From Diadema setosum (Eukaryota; Echinodermata; Echinoidea; Diadematoida; Diadematidae), in assembly GCA_033980235.1 (NCBI GenBank), contig CM067064.1, forward strand, positions 794,501-858,500: a DNA stretch of 64,000 bases, in the 5' to 3' direction. A program made the position numbers and the translations under genes. Shown here piece by piece: positions 9,201-20,121 of this stretch. How positions within the stretch are numbered: the first letter of the stretch is position 1; each line of letters opens with the position of its first letter. The notes below the pieces were generated by a model. The model ran no database searches. It was given only the letters and a program-made list of their open reading frames with translations, and was not told the origin of the DNA.

Positions 9201-12021
9201 TTATAGAGTGATTTCTATGAAGAATCGAGGGCAGTGGCTTAGCTCAGTCGGCATCTTGTCTGCCTCCAAGTCCAAATGACTCGGATTCAATTCCTCAGTC
9301 TTTTAGAGCGATGTTGTGTGTCATCATACCATACCCTCCAGTAAGAGGCAACACTCTTTGTCCCTCAGATAGGACATTAAGAGGTCCCATGTGTTAGTTA
9401 GACACAACTTACACATGTAAAAATCCCACTTCATTCATTCATCGCATAGAGCAGGGCGCTAGCCCGGTGAAGTGGTCCACCTTCCTAATCACTCAAGAAA
9501 AATGGGCGAATGATTCCAATCCCACGTGGTTCACCCCAGGTAACTAAAAATGTAGTCGACAAACCATATCAACCAGGCACAGTGCGACACATGAAGAAGA
9601 TGATAATGAAGAGTCTAACTGAAAATGCATTTAAAAAGCACTGTCGGGTTGAGAAGGAATGCATGGCTACATTCTGTAAGATTGATGCAAATTTGTTTTT
9701 TGTTGTTTCCCAAATAGAATACAATGTGGCTGTGTTTGTGACAAATCAGATGACTTCAGATCCAGGGGCAACCATGAGGTAAGTTTTTATCTTGAGCAGT
9801 GTTACTTAAAAAAAAAAAAGTAATTTGTTCATGGTATCACTATATGTGATCTGCCAATACAATTTACAAATTTCATATGTTTATAAAAGTTGTATGACCT
9901 AGCTGCTAAGGAAAACAAAGATAGTGTAGTCTGGGCATAGATTTTACCTGTAATACTGGTGTTAGCTTTTATAGATAGTGATGACATCACACCACGAGAA
10001 GTGTCCATTTAATTTACATGGAAACAGAGTTCTTGAATTCTATTTTCATTTTTCGTGTGATTTGAAAAAGAACCTACTCCTCAAATTTTCTTGCTACTGT
10101 AATTACCTGCAAACAGTGTTTTGTTCTTTCTTTTTATGCCTCCATCACAAAGTGTCGTGAATGCACTCTGTTTTGAGGTTGTCTGCCTGTCCCTCCGTAT
10201 GTCTGTCCTTCCAGGTGCTATATACATCGCTTGTTAGCGCTTCTGATTTTTACTCACATGCCTGCTTATGTGTCTGTGTCTGCATGTGATCGGACTGGAG
10301 TAGTTAATTGTATGGTATGAATTAAAGTGTCTTCTCTAGTATGCCTAATTCATGTCACAGCATTCTTACTGATTGAAGATTCAAATTATTCTTTTTCATC
10401 CCTCACAAAACATTCAGAAATATTTTCTATAGTTTATTTCTGTACTTTTGCTGAGTGTATTGATTTGTATGTGTGCATAGGTGATAGTTGCCTGTCATGT
10501 AAACCTCTTTGGTAAAGTTAGTAGACATCCTCCTATTACTTCAAAATACATCTTGCTCCAGACATTATTCAATTTGGGAGAAACCTCACAACTCTGAACA
10601 CTGTTAAGCAGGTCAAGAAGAGCTGTGCTGTTTTTTGTGTTAGGTAGTATCTCCATGAATTTTACTTGATGAAAAATTCATGATTAAGTGGGTGTATATG
10701 GTAGACTTTGATATCATGAGTATCCACCTCAAATGGTGTCATGTGGACTGTTTTGTAGTGTATCTTTCATGTTAATCATGTATTGGTAGTTTCCAGGCTG
10801 ATCCAAAGAAGCCCATTGGAGGACACATCTTGGCCCATGCCTCCACAACCCGAATCAGTCTCAGGAAAGGTCGAGGAGAGACAAGAATTGCCAAGATATA
10901 TGACAGGTGGGTACTCATCCCTTTCCAGATCACTATAGCTATTTCTTGAAGTTTGTTGTTTTGTGACTATCATCAGTGCCTTCAAAAAGGTTTCACCAGG
11001 GCCCCATTTCATGAAAAGTTGATACGATAGCATGACTTGCTGTAATGGCAATTTTGATGGTAATGACAAGAATTGTCTGATTGGCTGTGGGAAGTTACCA
11101 TTCCAGCAAGAGTTGCTATCCTACCATCTTTTATGAAATGGGGCCCTGGTCATTGATTTTATCTTGACCCTTGTTATCCTTACACTGCACTTAGGTCTCA
11201 AGGTCTTTCATCCATTGACTGACATAGATTCATAGAACATTTTCTTGTGAGGAAGCATTATCAAAAAGAAAGCTAAACTTTTGCTCTTTGTCAGACAAGA
11301 TTCTTTTACATTCTGCCATGGTTCGTATACACTCAATGGTGCTCATTCCCTTTTTCTGCTGTTGACGATGTGTCTTGGCCCTATTCTCTCTGATGAATGG
11401 CTCCTCACAAGTCTCTAATGTAGTAATGCTTCATAAATATTTTCAGAGATTTCTTAAACTGAGGAACCCAAGTTGCATCCGCAGACTTCTAACATCATTA
11501 TCAAAAAGCCACATTGACATGAATGTGTGCTCTTGGGGGATACACTTCTTATTGCTTCTGAAGTTCTGATGCTTGCACATTTTTTAAGTCAAAGATGGCA
11601 GCAGACGGAAAATAAATCTTTTGACTGGCATGGCACTAACAGAAGTCATGAGTATGCTGGTGCAAGAAATTTAAATGTTATAGACTTGGCAGTGGCTGAT
11701 GGATCATAAACCATTCAGGTCATTGTGGCAAACTAAACAAAACAAAACAAAACGTTTGTTTTGGGAAGCACAGTATCTTCATTACAAATAGGCCCATTTA
11801 TTTCTAATACATTTTTTAAAACTACATGTAATACATCATGATGATTTTTTTTTGTTTTTTTTTTTTGAAGTGTTATTTTTGTTCAGAGTAGTAAAATGTT
11901 CTGAAATTGAAGTGGCTCCTAATGTTTGTCAATGTCTGTTTGATACAACAGCCCAGACCTACCAGAGAGTGAGGCAACTTTTGCCATCTCAGCAGGAGGT
12001 ATCATTGATGCCAAGGAGTAG
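176..12021 (+). CDS. DMC1: DMC1 meiotic recombinase, C-terminal nine exons (5' partial)
   Basis: RecA/RAD51-family ATPase that forms filaments on single-stranded DNA and performs strand exchange between homologues in meiosis. Exons: 176-258, 1411-1463, 1902-2016, 2593-2684, 3119-3192, 6062-6176, 9718-9778, 10790-10906, 11952-12021; 780 nt, 259 residues plus TAG. All introns are GT-AG and all phases agree. Seen in the fragment: Walker A GEFRTGKT (residues 45-52), Walker B LLVIDS (138-143), L1 loop region [13 protein letters not shown]2 region [19 protein letters not shown], and the C-terminal ATP-cap segment YDSPDLPES. The Walker A form [12 protein letters not shown] followed by [12 protein letters not shown] is DMC1-type rather than RAD51-type. 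The N-terminal helix-hairpin-helix region (roughly the first 80 residues in human DMC1) lies left of the window. Identity is near certain. Confidence 0.97.
489..577 (+). mobile_element. 89-bp MITE, AACCTGTTGAGGAC ends
   Basis: Left AACCTGTTGAGGACGAGT mirrors right GTCCTCAACGGGTT. The interior carries GAGTATACTTGGGCAGG and TGTCTATGGGAAATGTG. A copy of exactly the same length lies at 24740-24828. It sits in the DMC1 intron after exon 176-258. Confidence 0.8.
1411..1463 (+). CDS. DMC1: DMC1 exon: start of Walker A
   Basis: Acceptor TTCCAG, donor GTAAGTG. Encodes [17 protein letters not shown], the strand and loop leading into the P-loop. It begins with the last base of a split Asp codon and ends with one base of a Glu codon. 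Confidence 0.96.
1902..2016 (+). CDS. DMC1: DMC1 exon: P-loop
   Basis: Acceptor TTTTCAG, donor GTATCC, a weaker donor fixed by reading frame. Encodes [28 protein letters not shown] and [11 protein letters not shown]. The invariant P-loop Lys and Thr are present. Confidence 0.96.
2593..2684 (+). CDS. DMC1: DMC1 exon: ATPase core helices
   Basis: Acceptor TTAAAAG with a weak pyrimidine tract, fixed by frame; donor GTAAGTT. Encodes [19 protein letters not shown] and [11 protein letters not shown], and leaves one base of a Ser codon. Confidence 0.95.
3119..3192 (+). CDS. DMC1: DMC1 exon: strand before Walker B
   Basis: Acceptor CTTGCAG, donor GTACTTG. Encodes [18 protein letters not shown] and PGVFKLL, ending in phase 0 directly before VIDS of Walker B in the next exon. 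Confidence 0.95.
3508..3547 (+). pseudogene. Exon-like relic resembling the DMC1 exon 5/6 junction
   Basis: About 315 bp after exon 3119-3192 a second copy of GGTCATTGACTCTGT occurs, preceded by a poly-T tract and TTGTAG. Read from 3508 it gives [12 protein letters not shown], close to [11 protein letters not shown] of the real Walker B region at 3187-6088. The frame closes with TGA about 20 codons later. It may be a degenerate exon duplication, a fragment of a spliced retrocopy, or a cryptic poison exon. Fifteen identical bases plus scattered matches make chance unlikely but not excluded. Confidence 0.5.
3842..4675. repeat. Tandem array, ~158-bp unit, TGACCTTTGACC-rich
   Basis: The anchor ATTTTGCTAC (last copy ATTGGCTAC) recurs at about 3901, 4060, 4218, 4376 and 4534, a spacing of 158-159 bp. 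Each unit carries clusters of TGACCTTTGACC, a tract beginning CTCCTTCGCCATTTCTAACC, and CTTCTACACAGAATTTTGAC. Units are 90% or more alike by eye. Confidence 0.85.
4676..5958 (+). mobile_element. GCCTCCGCC-ended element nested in the composite element
   Basis: Begins TATGCCTCCGCCACAAAG and ends with the inverse, TATGGCGGAGGCATA, followed by a small hairpin (GTCGCC...GCGAC). It contains GTCC microsatellite runs and irregular arrays of AGGTCAAAGGTCA. The second copy at 40109-41982 is in the opposite orientation with the same ends. The target sequence, part of the 158-bp repeat unit, continues after the right end (CCTATATTGCACATTTTG). Confidence 0.75.
6062..6176 (+). CDS. DMC1: DMC1 exon: Walker B and L1
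   Basis: Acceptor GTGTTAG, donor GTATTAT. Encodes [30 protein letters not shown] and SKLQKISE. It carries the Walker B Asp and the L1 DNA-binding loop region, and leaves one base of a Glu codon. Confidence 0.96.
6513..7822. repeat. Higher-order tandem repeat (421-bp unit of three subunits) in DMC1 intron
   Basis: GCCATGGTAA recurs at 6732, 6885, 7033, 7179, 7308, 7454, 7600 and 7729. The spacings 148-146-129 then 146-146-129 give a 421-bp higher-order period built from three related subunits (6885 to 7308, 7033 to 7454, 7179 to 7600, 7308 to 7729). The array is flanked by TATACCCC near 6516 and GGGGGTATA near 7812, so it is probably the interior of an inverted-repeat element. Confidence 0.85.
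7826..9113. mobile_element. Retroposon-like segment with internal direct repeat and A-tail
   Basis: Two direct copies of about 190 bp (about 8478-8670 and 8902-9100) share CTCATGCCCGACA, TATCAATCCG, CCAGTGGCCTCAACCTA and GCCGAATAAATTACAAATGA. The second copy runs into a run of A at 9099-9113. An A-tail at one end suggests retroposition. No long reading frame was found, so the superfamily is unknown. Confidence 0.45.
9229..9482 (+). mobile_element. tRNA-derived SINE
   Basis: Starts GGGCAGTGGCTTAGCTCAGT. TAGCTCAGTCGG at 9240-9251 matches a pol III A box and GGATTCAATTCC at 9283-9294 matches a B box, at tRNA-like spacing (about 43 bp). A non-tRNA body follows. There is no acceptor-stem pairing or CCA, so this is a SINE head rather than a tRNA gene. 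The right end is approximate. It sits in a DMC1 intron in sense orientation. Confidence 0.75.
9718..9778 (+). CDS. DMC1: DMC1 exon: start of L2
   Basis: Acceptor AAATAG, donor GTAAGTT. Encodes [20 protein letters not shown] and leaves AG of a Ser codon completed by the next exon. Confidence 0.96.
10135..10240 (+). mobile_element. Decayed left end of the GCCTCCGCC-type element
   Basis: TATGCCTCCATCACAAAGTG followed by GTCTGCCTGTCCCTCCGTAT resembles the left end of the element at 4676, with many substitutions and no right end nearby. It is a truncated old copy in a DMC1 intron. Confidence 0.5.
10790..10906 (+). CDS. DMC1: DMC1 exon: L2 and C-terminal core
   Basis: Acceptor TTGGTAG, donor GTGGGTA. 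The acceptor was chosen because TTC-CAG then reads as [17 protein letters not shown] in frame. The nearer AG (TTTCCAG) would shift the frame. Also encodes [20 protein letters not shown]. Confidence 0.95.
10996..11149. mobile_element. 154-bp MITE with CCAGGGCCCCATTTCATGAA ends
   Basis: The left end CCAGGGCCCCATTTCATGAA is mirrored by TTTATGAAATGGGGCCCTGG at the right end. The interior is non-coding. It lies in the last DMC1 intron. Confidence 0.8.
11952..12021 (+). CDS. DMC1: DMC1 terminal exon
   Basis: Acceptor ACAACAG. Encodes [17 protein letters not shown] then IDAKE and TAG. The Asp-x-Pro ATP-cap segment and the IDAKE end match DMC1 C-termini (human ends GDAKE). Confidence 0.96.
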
Positions 12022-13197
12022 TTCTCACCTGACTGTTGAGGGAGACTTTATTTCATTAGTTTGTGTTGTGCACATTTCACATTATTGTTTTTTTTTAACA
12101 TTTGCATGGTTTGGCATTATGTCTGGGTGATAGATGTGTTGGACTGTTTCATATGTAGTCATACTGTTTCAGATGTGGTCACCCTTGTAAATGCTGATTG
12201 GGGCATCACTTATATTGCTTGCATATTGTTTCGTGGGAACATGAAATGTAAAATCTCACTTTGTTACTACAGCATCGACTGGTCTCTGATTATCTGAGCT
12301 GTCAAAGAATCAAAATTGCTGTTTGAAATAATCTCTTCAATTTGATTTTCATGAACAGTAGATATTAACGTAACTGAAGCTACGATTATATGATGCAATT
12401 CCAATTCACAAATATCTGGCAATTGCAGAAAATCAAATGATAGTTAATGTGTGATATTTTCTTGTTTAGGTGTTTTGTTTTTTACAATTTTGTAAACATA
12501 TGAGAGAATTAGACACCAAAACTAATATCAAATACAATCAAAATCTGAAAAGATAACATGGATATAACTTCATGGCAAAAATTTGAACAACTGTATATTG
12601 TTAATATGTATTGTGTAGTTCACAAGGTAAAAGTAATATATTGACTCTGTATATAAAAATTTATAGATCTTTGAAGGATGTCCTTGTCACACATAGCCAT
12701 TTCCACAGACTTGTAACATGTGTGCCGTATGGTAGCTCAACCACCAGTCAGTTTCACTAGGCATAACACTTCAATGTCATATGACATGGATATTGAATGG
12801 ATCTGCAAGAAAATCTGACACAGGTCATAGGTCAAAGGTAAACATGAAGGGTACAGCATGAACAAGTAGTTCACCAGTCATCAGATAGAAGTTTAAATGT
12901 GCCTTCTCTTCTCTTATGGATGCAATTCTTTTGAGTTCACAGTGCAAATTTGAGATGTAAAATGCAGTGCAAGTGTAAACAGATTGAGTACATGTATTGA
13001 GATTATCATTGCTGTCCTAAAAAGCAGTTAGGTCAAACATTCTATCATTATCAATTAAGAACTTCCATGTAATCACTTAACCACTTGTTTAGAGGATTTT
13101 TTTAATGCTAAGTACAAATATTCTTAGCATGTTTCCTTCAGTAGTCTACAAAATGCATTACCCTTATAAGAAGAGATAAATTATAGTGGATTCATTG

Positions 13198-13455
13198 GAT
13201 CCATGAATCATATTTGTACCATTGTTGTTTTTCATCTCTGCATGTATGCTTTTACTTGTTCTAAGAGAGGCCTTTATAAACTGTTTTTTTTTTCCCCAAG
13301 AATCCATGAATCATATTTGTACCTGAAGGGAAAGCAACTTTGTACTAAGTCACACAAACTCAGGTGTTGCAGATTTCTTGTGTGTCAGTTTGTTGTGTTT
13401 CATCTCTGCATGTATGTTTTCACTTGTTCCAAGAGAGGCCTTTATAAACTGTCTT
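13198..13455. repeat. Local imperfect direct duplication
   Basis: ATCCATGAATCATATTTGTACC occurs near 13198 and again near 13302. TTTCATCTCTGCATGTATG with the following GAGAGGCCTTTATAAACTGT occurs near 13231 and again near 13398. The second copy has about 60 extra bases between the two blocks. Confidence 0.85.
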
Positions 13456-14055
13456 TTCCAAGACTACATCAGTGTAGTCAAATATCACCGTTAGGAATTA
13501 TTCAATATTTCTCTTATATTGCAAGAACTGACACACCTTCAAACATGCTCTTGTTCCTCTTATTATTAAATCAAACATGTTCATGATGAATATGGCAGCT
13601 GCATTCAGGGCAGTGAGACTACAGTGACTCATATTATAATGAATCGTCAGGACCTGCAGTTTTCCTTTGTTGTATCGAAATTTCATTATAGCCAAACAGT
13701 GAAGTACATAAAGATATGCAGATGATCATTTTTGGACTCAAACTTTTACTTTGTTGTGACAAGAATATTGATATTACCATGTTCGTTGTCTTGTGAGTAC
13801 ATTTTATCAACATGTGGTCAAGTTCCAATGAAAGGTTAAGTCGCGCATATTTCAGAGAGTTTGGTTGCAATCATCAGACATCTCCATCCTATTTCATAAT
13901 GATACTGTACCATCATATTTACTCTAAACTCATTACAGTACATGCTGTGATGCACCAAGGAAATATGGATTGTAGAGACAGTGTATAACCAAGGTGTGAG
14001 AGATTGTCATTTAAAATTTGTTAATGCATTGATGAGAATATAATTTGAAGATATG

Positions 14056-14061
14056 AATAAA
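14056..14061 (+). terminator. Candidate DMC1 polyadenylation signal
   Basis: AATAAA followed by CTTCATATTGTGCTATGG. It is about 2 kb past the DMC1 stop. Not proven; it is chosen because it lies just before the candidate opposite-strand signal at 14242. Confidence 0.3.
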
Positions 14062-16673
14062 CTTCATATTGTGCTATGGCAATTGTGTTTCGTAAACCAT
14101 GCTAAAGTATACAGGTATACATTATTAAAAGTATCCGGAGAGAAAATGCCCATTAAAGACTTACCCAACATATGATACATTAACATACATAAAGCAGTAC
14201 ACCATATGAAGTATCAGTGTGTTTTTAAAACAACTTAAAGATTTATTCTTCCATATTTATACATGTGAAACAAACAAGTACTTACAATAGTTAGATTGAA
14301 CATGCTTACTTATTCTACATCTAATATTTGGGACTAGTACATTTTCAATTTTTGCTAATCCTCAGCAGATGTTTGGAACTATTTAGAACACCAACATGCA
14401 TCATGCATTACATGAAATAATTTATTACAGCAAAATTAAACAGTATTGATATCAACCACATGTGAAATCTGCCAACTAATTAAAATTTGCAAGCCATAGT
14501 ATAGTAGTTGTCTTGAGTGAGATGTAATATTGTGCACATAGAATAAGCAAGATAGAGGGGAAACAAAATGAGACACTAAATACAGTGTATTAGCTGTTTA
14601 ACAGCAGGTTTGGAAGCACATTCATATTGTCACACAATGGTTTCAACAGTATGGTCTTTTAACAAGCATCAAGCACACTTTAAGAGAGTAAATGAACTTT
14701 GAAAATAAACTGGTCAAAGGAATTATGTACTGTCCATTTTGTGATGAAAGTCCATTTGGGGATATTTGTAACTGAATATGAAGATGTACAAACTGTATTA
14801 GGTGATGGAGAACAATGAAGGTGATCAGGCAAGTTTTAAAAGCAAGACTTCAAAAGCAAAGATCTTAAAACTTAGAAGGGCAAACTTACAAGTAAATGCT
14901 TCTCATATTCCTCTCAAAGTCTTCATATACCTTTTTACTAAATAATGCTTTTGATAATTCATTTGATATTTTCATATTCTTTTTGAATCTGTATAAAGCT
15001 TTCAAATGAGACTGGTCTGCACCACTGGTTACAGACATGACAAGAAGGTACTATGTAGGCAAGCCATCAATCATATATTTCAGGAAAGTAAAAACACTAA
15101 TAGCAAATTTATAAACAAGCTCTGTGGATTTGATACTACCATCCATAAAACTAGCTGACACTGCTATAGCTCACCTAGTAAAGCAAACAAAAGAAAATTA
15201 AGTTTGAATTATCCTTGAAGACAAGAAAATTTTGCTTGTGGAGTTGATGCAAAGTAAGAACAAAACAAAACAAAGAAACATGCTGCCACAAAGTTGGATA
15301 TAATGTCTCATTACCATTTCAAGCAGCCTTAAAGCTATTTGTTGTGCTCAGTCAGAGAGCTTCTACACCTCTTAATCACTGTCATTGAGGATCATGAACA
15401 ATCAAGTCTTGTTTCTAGCACTATCAAACATGATCTGCAGGAACAGTCGGTAGCAAAAACCAAATAAGGTAGCTTTTTAGGTTTGATTTCTTATTAGTTT
15501 GCTAAGTACTTTCCATTCAATTGCATTAAAGTATATAAACCTCATAGTGCATAATCCCAAGTTCTTAAAGAGATTCTCATACTGGTCAACCTGTCGCTGC
15601 ATTTTGATAAATTCTTTTGTTCAACATCTTTGGCATAGAACCAGCCTGAAAGCAGATTACTGGCATATCAGTGTTAAAAAGTTGCTACTGTTACCCTGGC
15701 TAGAAAAAAAGAAAGAGAAATGGCAAAAATGACAATGAGAGAAGGTTTCAGGCTGCCTTCTCCAGCTTGGTATTATTTCACTATGAAAACATAAATAATG
15801 ATGTGATGATGCATTATCATGTTTGATTTGTAACTTTGCACATATCATTTCCACATTAAATCATCCCCACACTATCACAAAGCGACGAATGGAAAATGTT
15901 AATGATACATGGAGAGCTGGTATCAATACAAGAAGAGCCGACAGTTTGCATCTCCAAAAGGGCTGCACTGCAAAGAATGAATTAATGCCGAATAATGACA
16001 TTCTAATTGCACCTTTTCACACGAAAACATATCAATAAACATCTAATTGCAACACAATCTCAAAAACAACATTCTCAATCATTGCTACAGAAGCTGAGAA
16101 GAAAAAAAATACATGAACAAAAATCTTTTGAAAAGAAAGTGTACACACAAAAGTGTCAAAGGCAAAAATATCCAAAAGCAATCAACTTTAACAGATTTCT
16201 CACTGCAAGATTGATCTACCGAGTTACCCACCATGGAATGGTCATAGCACATACATACACAGGCATGTCCACTAATTAGAATTAGGATGATACCAAAATG
16301 AAATCCTGTTGGTGACAGTCTGAATCTGTGTTGCTGGGCAGAGCAAAAAATTGTGTACTCAAAAGTGTTCTGTTTTCAAAGAAAAGTTGCTCATAAGAAC
16401 TATAATTTTGTTTTGTTTGTTTTGTTTGTCTTTAAATGCTGGCTTTGCAAGCAAAAAATACACATGATTTAATACCGGCAAGATTTTATACCAATTACCT
16501 CCACAATTATACAAATAATAATATCATTTCTGCACATAACAATGCTAATTGCTGTAGACAGCCAGGATAGAAGCCTGTTATAATGGCAAATTTTTGCACA
16601 TGTATACATTAATTTCAGCCATTTTAGTCAATTTCATTTCACTCCATCTTCACTACCTGAATCTTGACTTTTT

Positions 16674-16768
16674 AACCTTTAGAAGATGAGCTGATTTTGC
16701 TACAACACACATTTCCCATAGATCCAAGCTCCTGCTCGAGTATACTCAGGACTAGTCTACAACGGGTT
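16674..16768 (-). mobile_element. Decayed AACCTGTTGAGGAC-type MITE
   Basis: Reverse-orientation relative of the element at 489. ATTTTGCTACAACACACATT and TCCCATAGA plus GAGTATACTC are retained, ending CAACGGGTT. Many substitutions. Confidence 0.6.
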
Positions 16769-16835
16769 AAGTACAATCGTGAATGGCAACAATCTATGGT
16801 CTTTGTACCAAACACTGCTATACTTCATTTGCCTT

Positions 16836-16923
16836 AGCCCGTTGAGGACGGACTGCTTTTGCTTTTAACGCATTTCCCATAGACACCTGCCTGAGCACTC
16901 TCAGGTCTTATCTTTAGTGAGTT
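16836..16923 (-). mobile_element. AACCTGTTGAGGAC-type MITE
   Basis: Begins AGCCCGTTGAGGACGGACTG and keeps CATTTCCCATAGACACCTGC. Reverse orientation to the copies at 489 and 24740. It lies only about 70 bp from the decayed copy at 16674. Confidence 0.65.
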
Positions 16924-17057
16924 AAAGACCAAGTGAAAGAAACTTCTTTCCAGGGGAAAAAAACAAACAAACAAACATATATAAACAATTAAACAGTTTA
17001 TCAAAAGTGTAGTTTTTAGTTTACCATGGAAACAACCCTGTGTAGGTGACACAGAAG

Positions 17058-17353
17058 TTAAAGGGACTGTACAGTACTGGTTGAGGTAGGGATTCATATT
17101 TTCAACATTCCTAAGTGAGATAATGAAAAGCCGCTAATAATAAAAGGCGACATGCCACAACTTTATTAGGATCTCTTTGTTTCACCTTGTTTTTGGATAT
17201 CTCAGCCATTTCAAAACCGATTTTCATCGAATAAACTTTTGATACCCCTTAGAACTACATGTTCTTTGACATCTCATAAAGTGGTTTCTGAATATCTCGC
17301 AAAACATTAAAAGCTAAATCCTCACCTCGACCAGAACTGTACACACCCTTTAA
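17058..17353 (+). mobile_element. TTAA-target MITE, AAAGGGACTGTACAG type
   Basis: TTAAAGGGACTGTACAGTAC with GGTTGAGGT at the left; CCTCACCTCGACCAGAACTG and TACACACCCTTTAA at the right. TTAA is present at both ends, as in piggyBac-like targets. Related copies: 61758-62153 and, decayed, 55990-56326. Confidence 0.75.
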
Positions 17354-18883
17354 GTCTTTTCACTGACAAAATGATACCCACAATAAGCTGAAAAATAAAC
17401 TTGCAATTCATACGAAATTTTAGCAGTGTCAGAAATAAGTCGGTGGTTATCATTTTTGAGGCTATACACTGTTCACTACATTTGGCTAAATGTAACAGTT
17501 TTGCAAGTAAAGTCTACAGAATACACAAAACAAACATTTGATTTGGCTTCAATATTTGTAGTTTTGATCAGATTTGTACACGAAGTTTATTTCTGGAAGC
17601 TCGGTAAGGGGAAGTTATACTTCACAACTCCATTATCTGTCAAAAAAGAAAGGATAATCTACAGCATGCTGGATAAAGACTTTCTTGAATGAATATGACA
17701 TTTGGTATCCATTTTGGCAAGTGAGTTTTCCTAGACGACAGAAAGGAGACTGGAATTCACACATCTTGGTGCAAAAGCTGTCAATAACAAGAATCATATT
17801 GAATATGTCAAATGAGCTTAAACTTTTGACTCCAAGCATTTTCACCGCGACTCATGAATACTGGTTAGACTTTTTTCTTTTTGAATATTTACATTCCCTA
17901 TCACTCATTTACATCATTGGTCAATAAAGCATTGTCTGAAACTATGCTACTTGGCTCCTGCTTGGTACACATTAACCTGAAAGTAAAATTGCTCTTCTCA
18001 AAAATAAGTCAACCTGAATCCGGCTTCATTTTAAATAAAAAACAATGTTCTGACCCCCAAGGAATAAGAGCAAAAAAAAAAAAAAAAAAAAAAGTGTATT
18101 CCAACAACTACTTTACTTCTGATTCTAAAAAAAAATATATATTTGTTTCCTAATCAATTTGTTCGTTGCATATATTGGACTCATCATCTGTATTACTGTT
18201 CAACAATTGTTCCAATGCTAGCTTCAAAGATAGTCTTAACACTGCTAATAACTGACTGTGTGAGACCAACGGCAGCCTCTTGTTTTTGAGAGATAACATT
18301 TATAAAACAAAAAGATACAATCATGGCAAATGATGACGTGTGCAATATAAACCACAATATTCCCATATTTTCAAAGCTATTTTATTACAAACAATACTTG
18401 TGAAAACAACCAAGTGCCCCACTGATTTTCCATCAATATATTTACATATGTACATATTGCAATTCTATATTTACATTTAAATAGTTACTTTCTACTGTAC
18501 AAAAAAAAAAAGTGCATAGAAAAATCTGTTCCAAACTTTAATTTCATCAATGTTTGAGGTCTGATATATTGAAACTAACACAGCCTGAAGAGGAAACCCG
18601 ATGTATTCCCAAAATGTTGAAATGATTTATTGAAAACCCAAACATTTGTAAGCTGCTTTAAATGACTTTTAATTGATGTTCGATTTCTCTGTTTGCCCAT
18701 TGTAAATAAAGATATAAAAACAACTGAATGAAAAAATCGAAGGGAAATCTAGGGAGCTGCAAGTAATGCAAAGACCCTGCTGGTACAGAACCCTACTGGC
18801 ATATTACATGGATAGAGGTGCAGAGATGGAGAAATGCTTTCATGTCTATGGACTGACACAGACTAGAATAGTTATACCAGGTC

Positions 18884-19065
18884 GAGGGCAATTACCCTTG
18901 GGCAATTACCCTGGACCCTTCCCCTGACCCTAACCCTGAACCTAATCCTAATCCTGAACCTAATCCATACTCTAACCCAAACTCTAACCATAAACTTAAC
19001 TCTAACCCTAATCTTTACTCTAACCTCACCACTAACCAGTACTTAGTTGGTGGGTAATTGCCCTC
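18884..19065. mobile_element. Element with telomere-like interior
   Basis: A perfect 14-bp inverted pair GAGGGCAATTACCC / GGGTAATTGCCCTC bounds about 150 bp of degenerate CCCTAA-type hexamers (CCTGACCCTAACCCTGAACC, CTCTAACCCAAACTCTAACC). It lies between the two genes. Confidence 0.75.
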
Positions 19066-20121
19066 TGGGGGTAAGCAAGCAAATCTGTGACGATAAACTT
19101 TCAATAATCCACGGTGATATGGACAAAGTTTGACAAAATAAGTACAACTTACAACAAGTTGCCATAAATGTTAGACTTACTGTGCGAAACAGTGTCAAGA
19201 TTTGTTGCTTGATAATGCATATTGATAGATTGACCTGTTAAAATGTTATTTCAGTTTCTTTGGTCTGCCCACTACCTTTTGTAAAAACTATAATGCCCTC
19301 TGTACATCAATGATTCCTGCAAAGTGTGGTACAAAATCCGACCACCAGTTTTCAACAAGAAGATGAAAATATGAAAAAGCTTATACAAGACAACAATACA
19401 CAACTGACGACGCATGATGGACGCTCACTGGATAGTGAACGACTGTAATAGCTCACTTGAACCACGAAGCTCAGGTCAGCTAAAGACAAAAAGACAAAAA
19501 GACAACACACACACACACAAATCACTTTACAAAAAATTCACTATACAGACAACTGACAGAGAATGTGTAACAAGCCATTTTGCAGAAATGATTTTAGTTC
19601 ATGAAAATGCATATTTAATCTATTGTTCTGTTGGTGCCATTTGTTGATGGAAGCTTGTAAGGAGACTGTTCACTGATCAAAATGTACATGATGACATAGC
19701 TCTGTGGTTAGGACCAGGAACATCCCCTCTTCACGCTGCATATACCATGTAATACTGTGTCTCTTTTATCCACTACAGGCACTTACCTATCTACATCTGT
19801 TTAATAAATAACCCCACCCCCCCCCCCCCCTCAAAAAAAAAAAAAAAACATGTTAAGGACTCTATCAGCAGATGGTAAATCTTATGTAAAAATGTACAAT
19901 TTACACCTTTTATCTGCCATTTTGTGTAATGCTGTACAAATGTTTGGAAAGATAGATCATTTAAGTACATGCATTTCCTCTTTGTGCAAATGTTTCAGGC
20001 CTCACACCAAGGCACTGCCGTATCTACTCAAATTTGCTGAACACATCACAAAATAAAGGAGGCTGGTACAGCTCACAGAGACTCTTGAGGCAAGAATGAC
20101 TAATCTTGGCTGTTCCTGCTA

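Larger units (their letters stand above)
12022..14080 (+). other. Presumed DMC1 3' UTR and downstream DNA
   Basis: No coding signal on either strand. AT-rich, with a local duplication at 13198-13455. The AATAAA at 14056-14061 is a plausible end of the transcript, which would give a 3' UTR of about 2 kb. This is inference only; an earlier signal may be used. Confidence 0.4.
14062..20121. other. Intergenic/3'-UTR stretch between DMC1 and SUN
   Basis: No exon can be supported. On the - strand AATAAA occurs at 18626-18631 and 14242-14247, either of which could end the SUN transcript (3' UTR about 1.5 or 5.9 kb). The stretch also holds repeat elements at 16674-16923, 17058-17353 and 18884-19065, poly-A runs near 18070 and 19835, and a poly-C run near 19816. 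Confidence 0.5.

Noticed and set aside
9229..9300. tRNA gene
   Set aside because: A and B boxes are present but acceptor and other stems do not pair and a SINE body follows.
10776..11069. 97-codon frame on - over the DMC1 exon
   Set aside because: Antisense of the DMC1 exon plus part of a MITE.
18884..19065. True telomere or chromosome end
   Set aside because: Repeats are degenerate, only about 150 bp, and flanked by genes and an inverted repeat.
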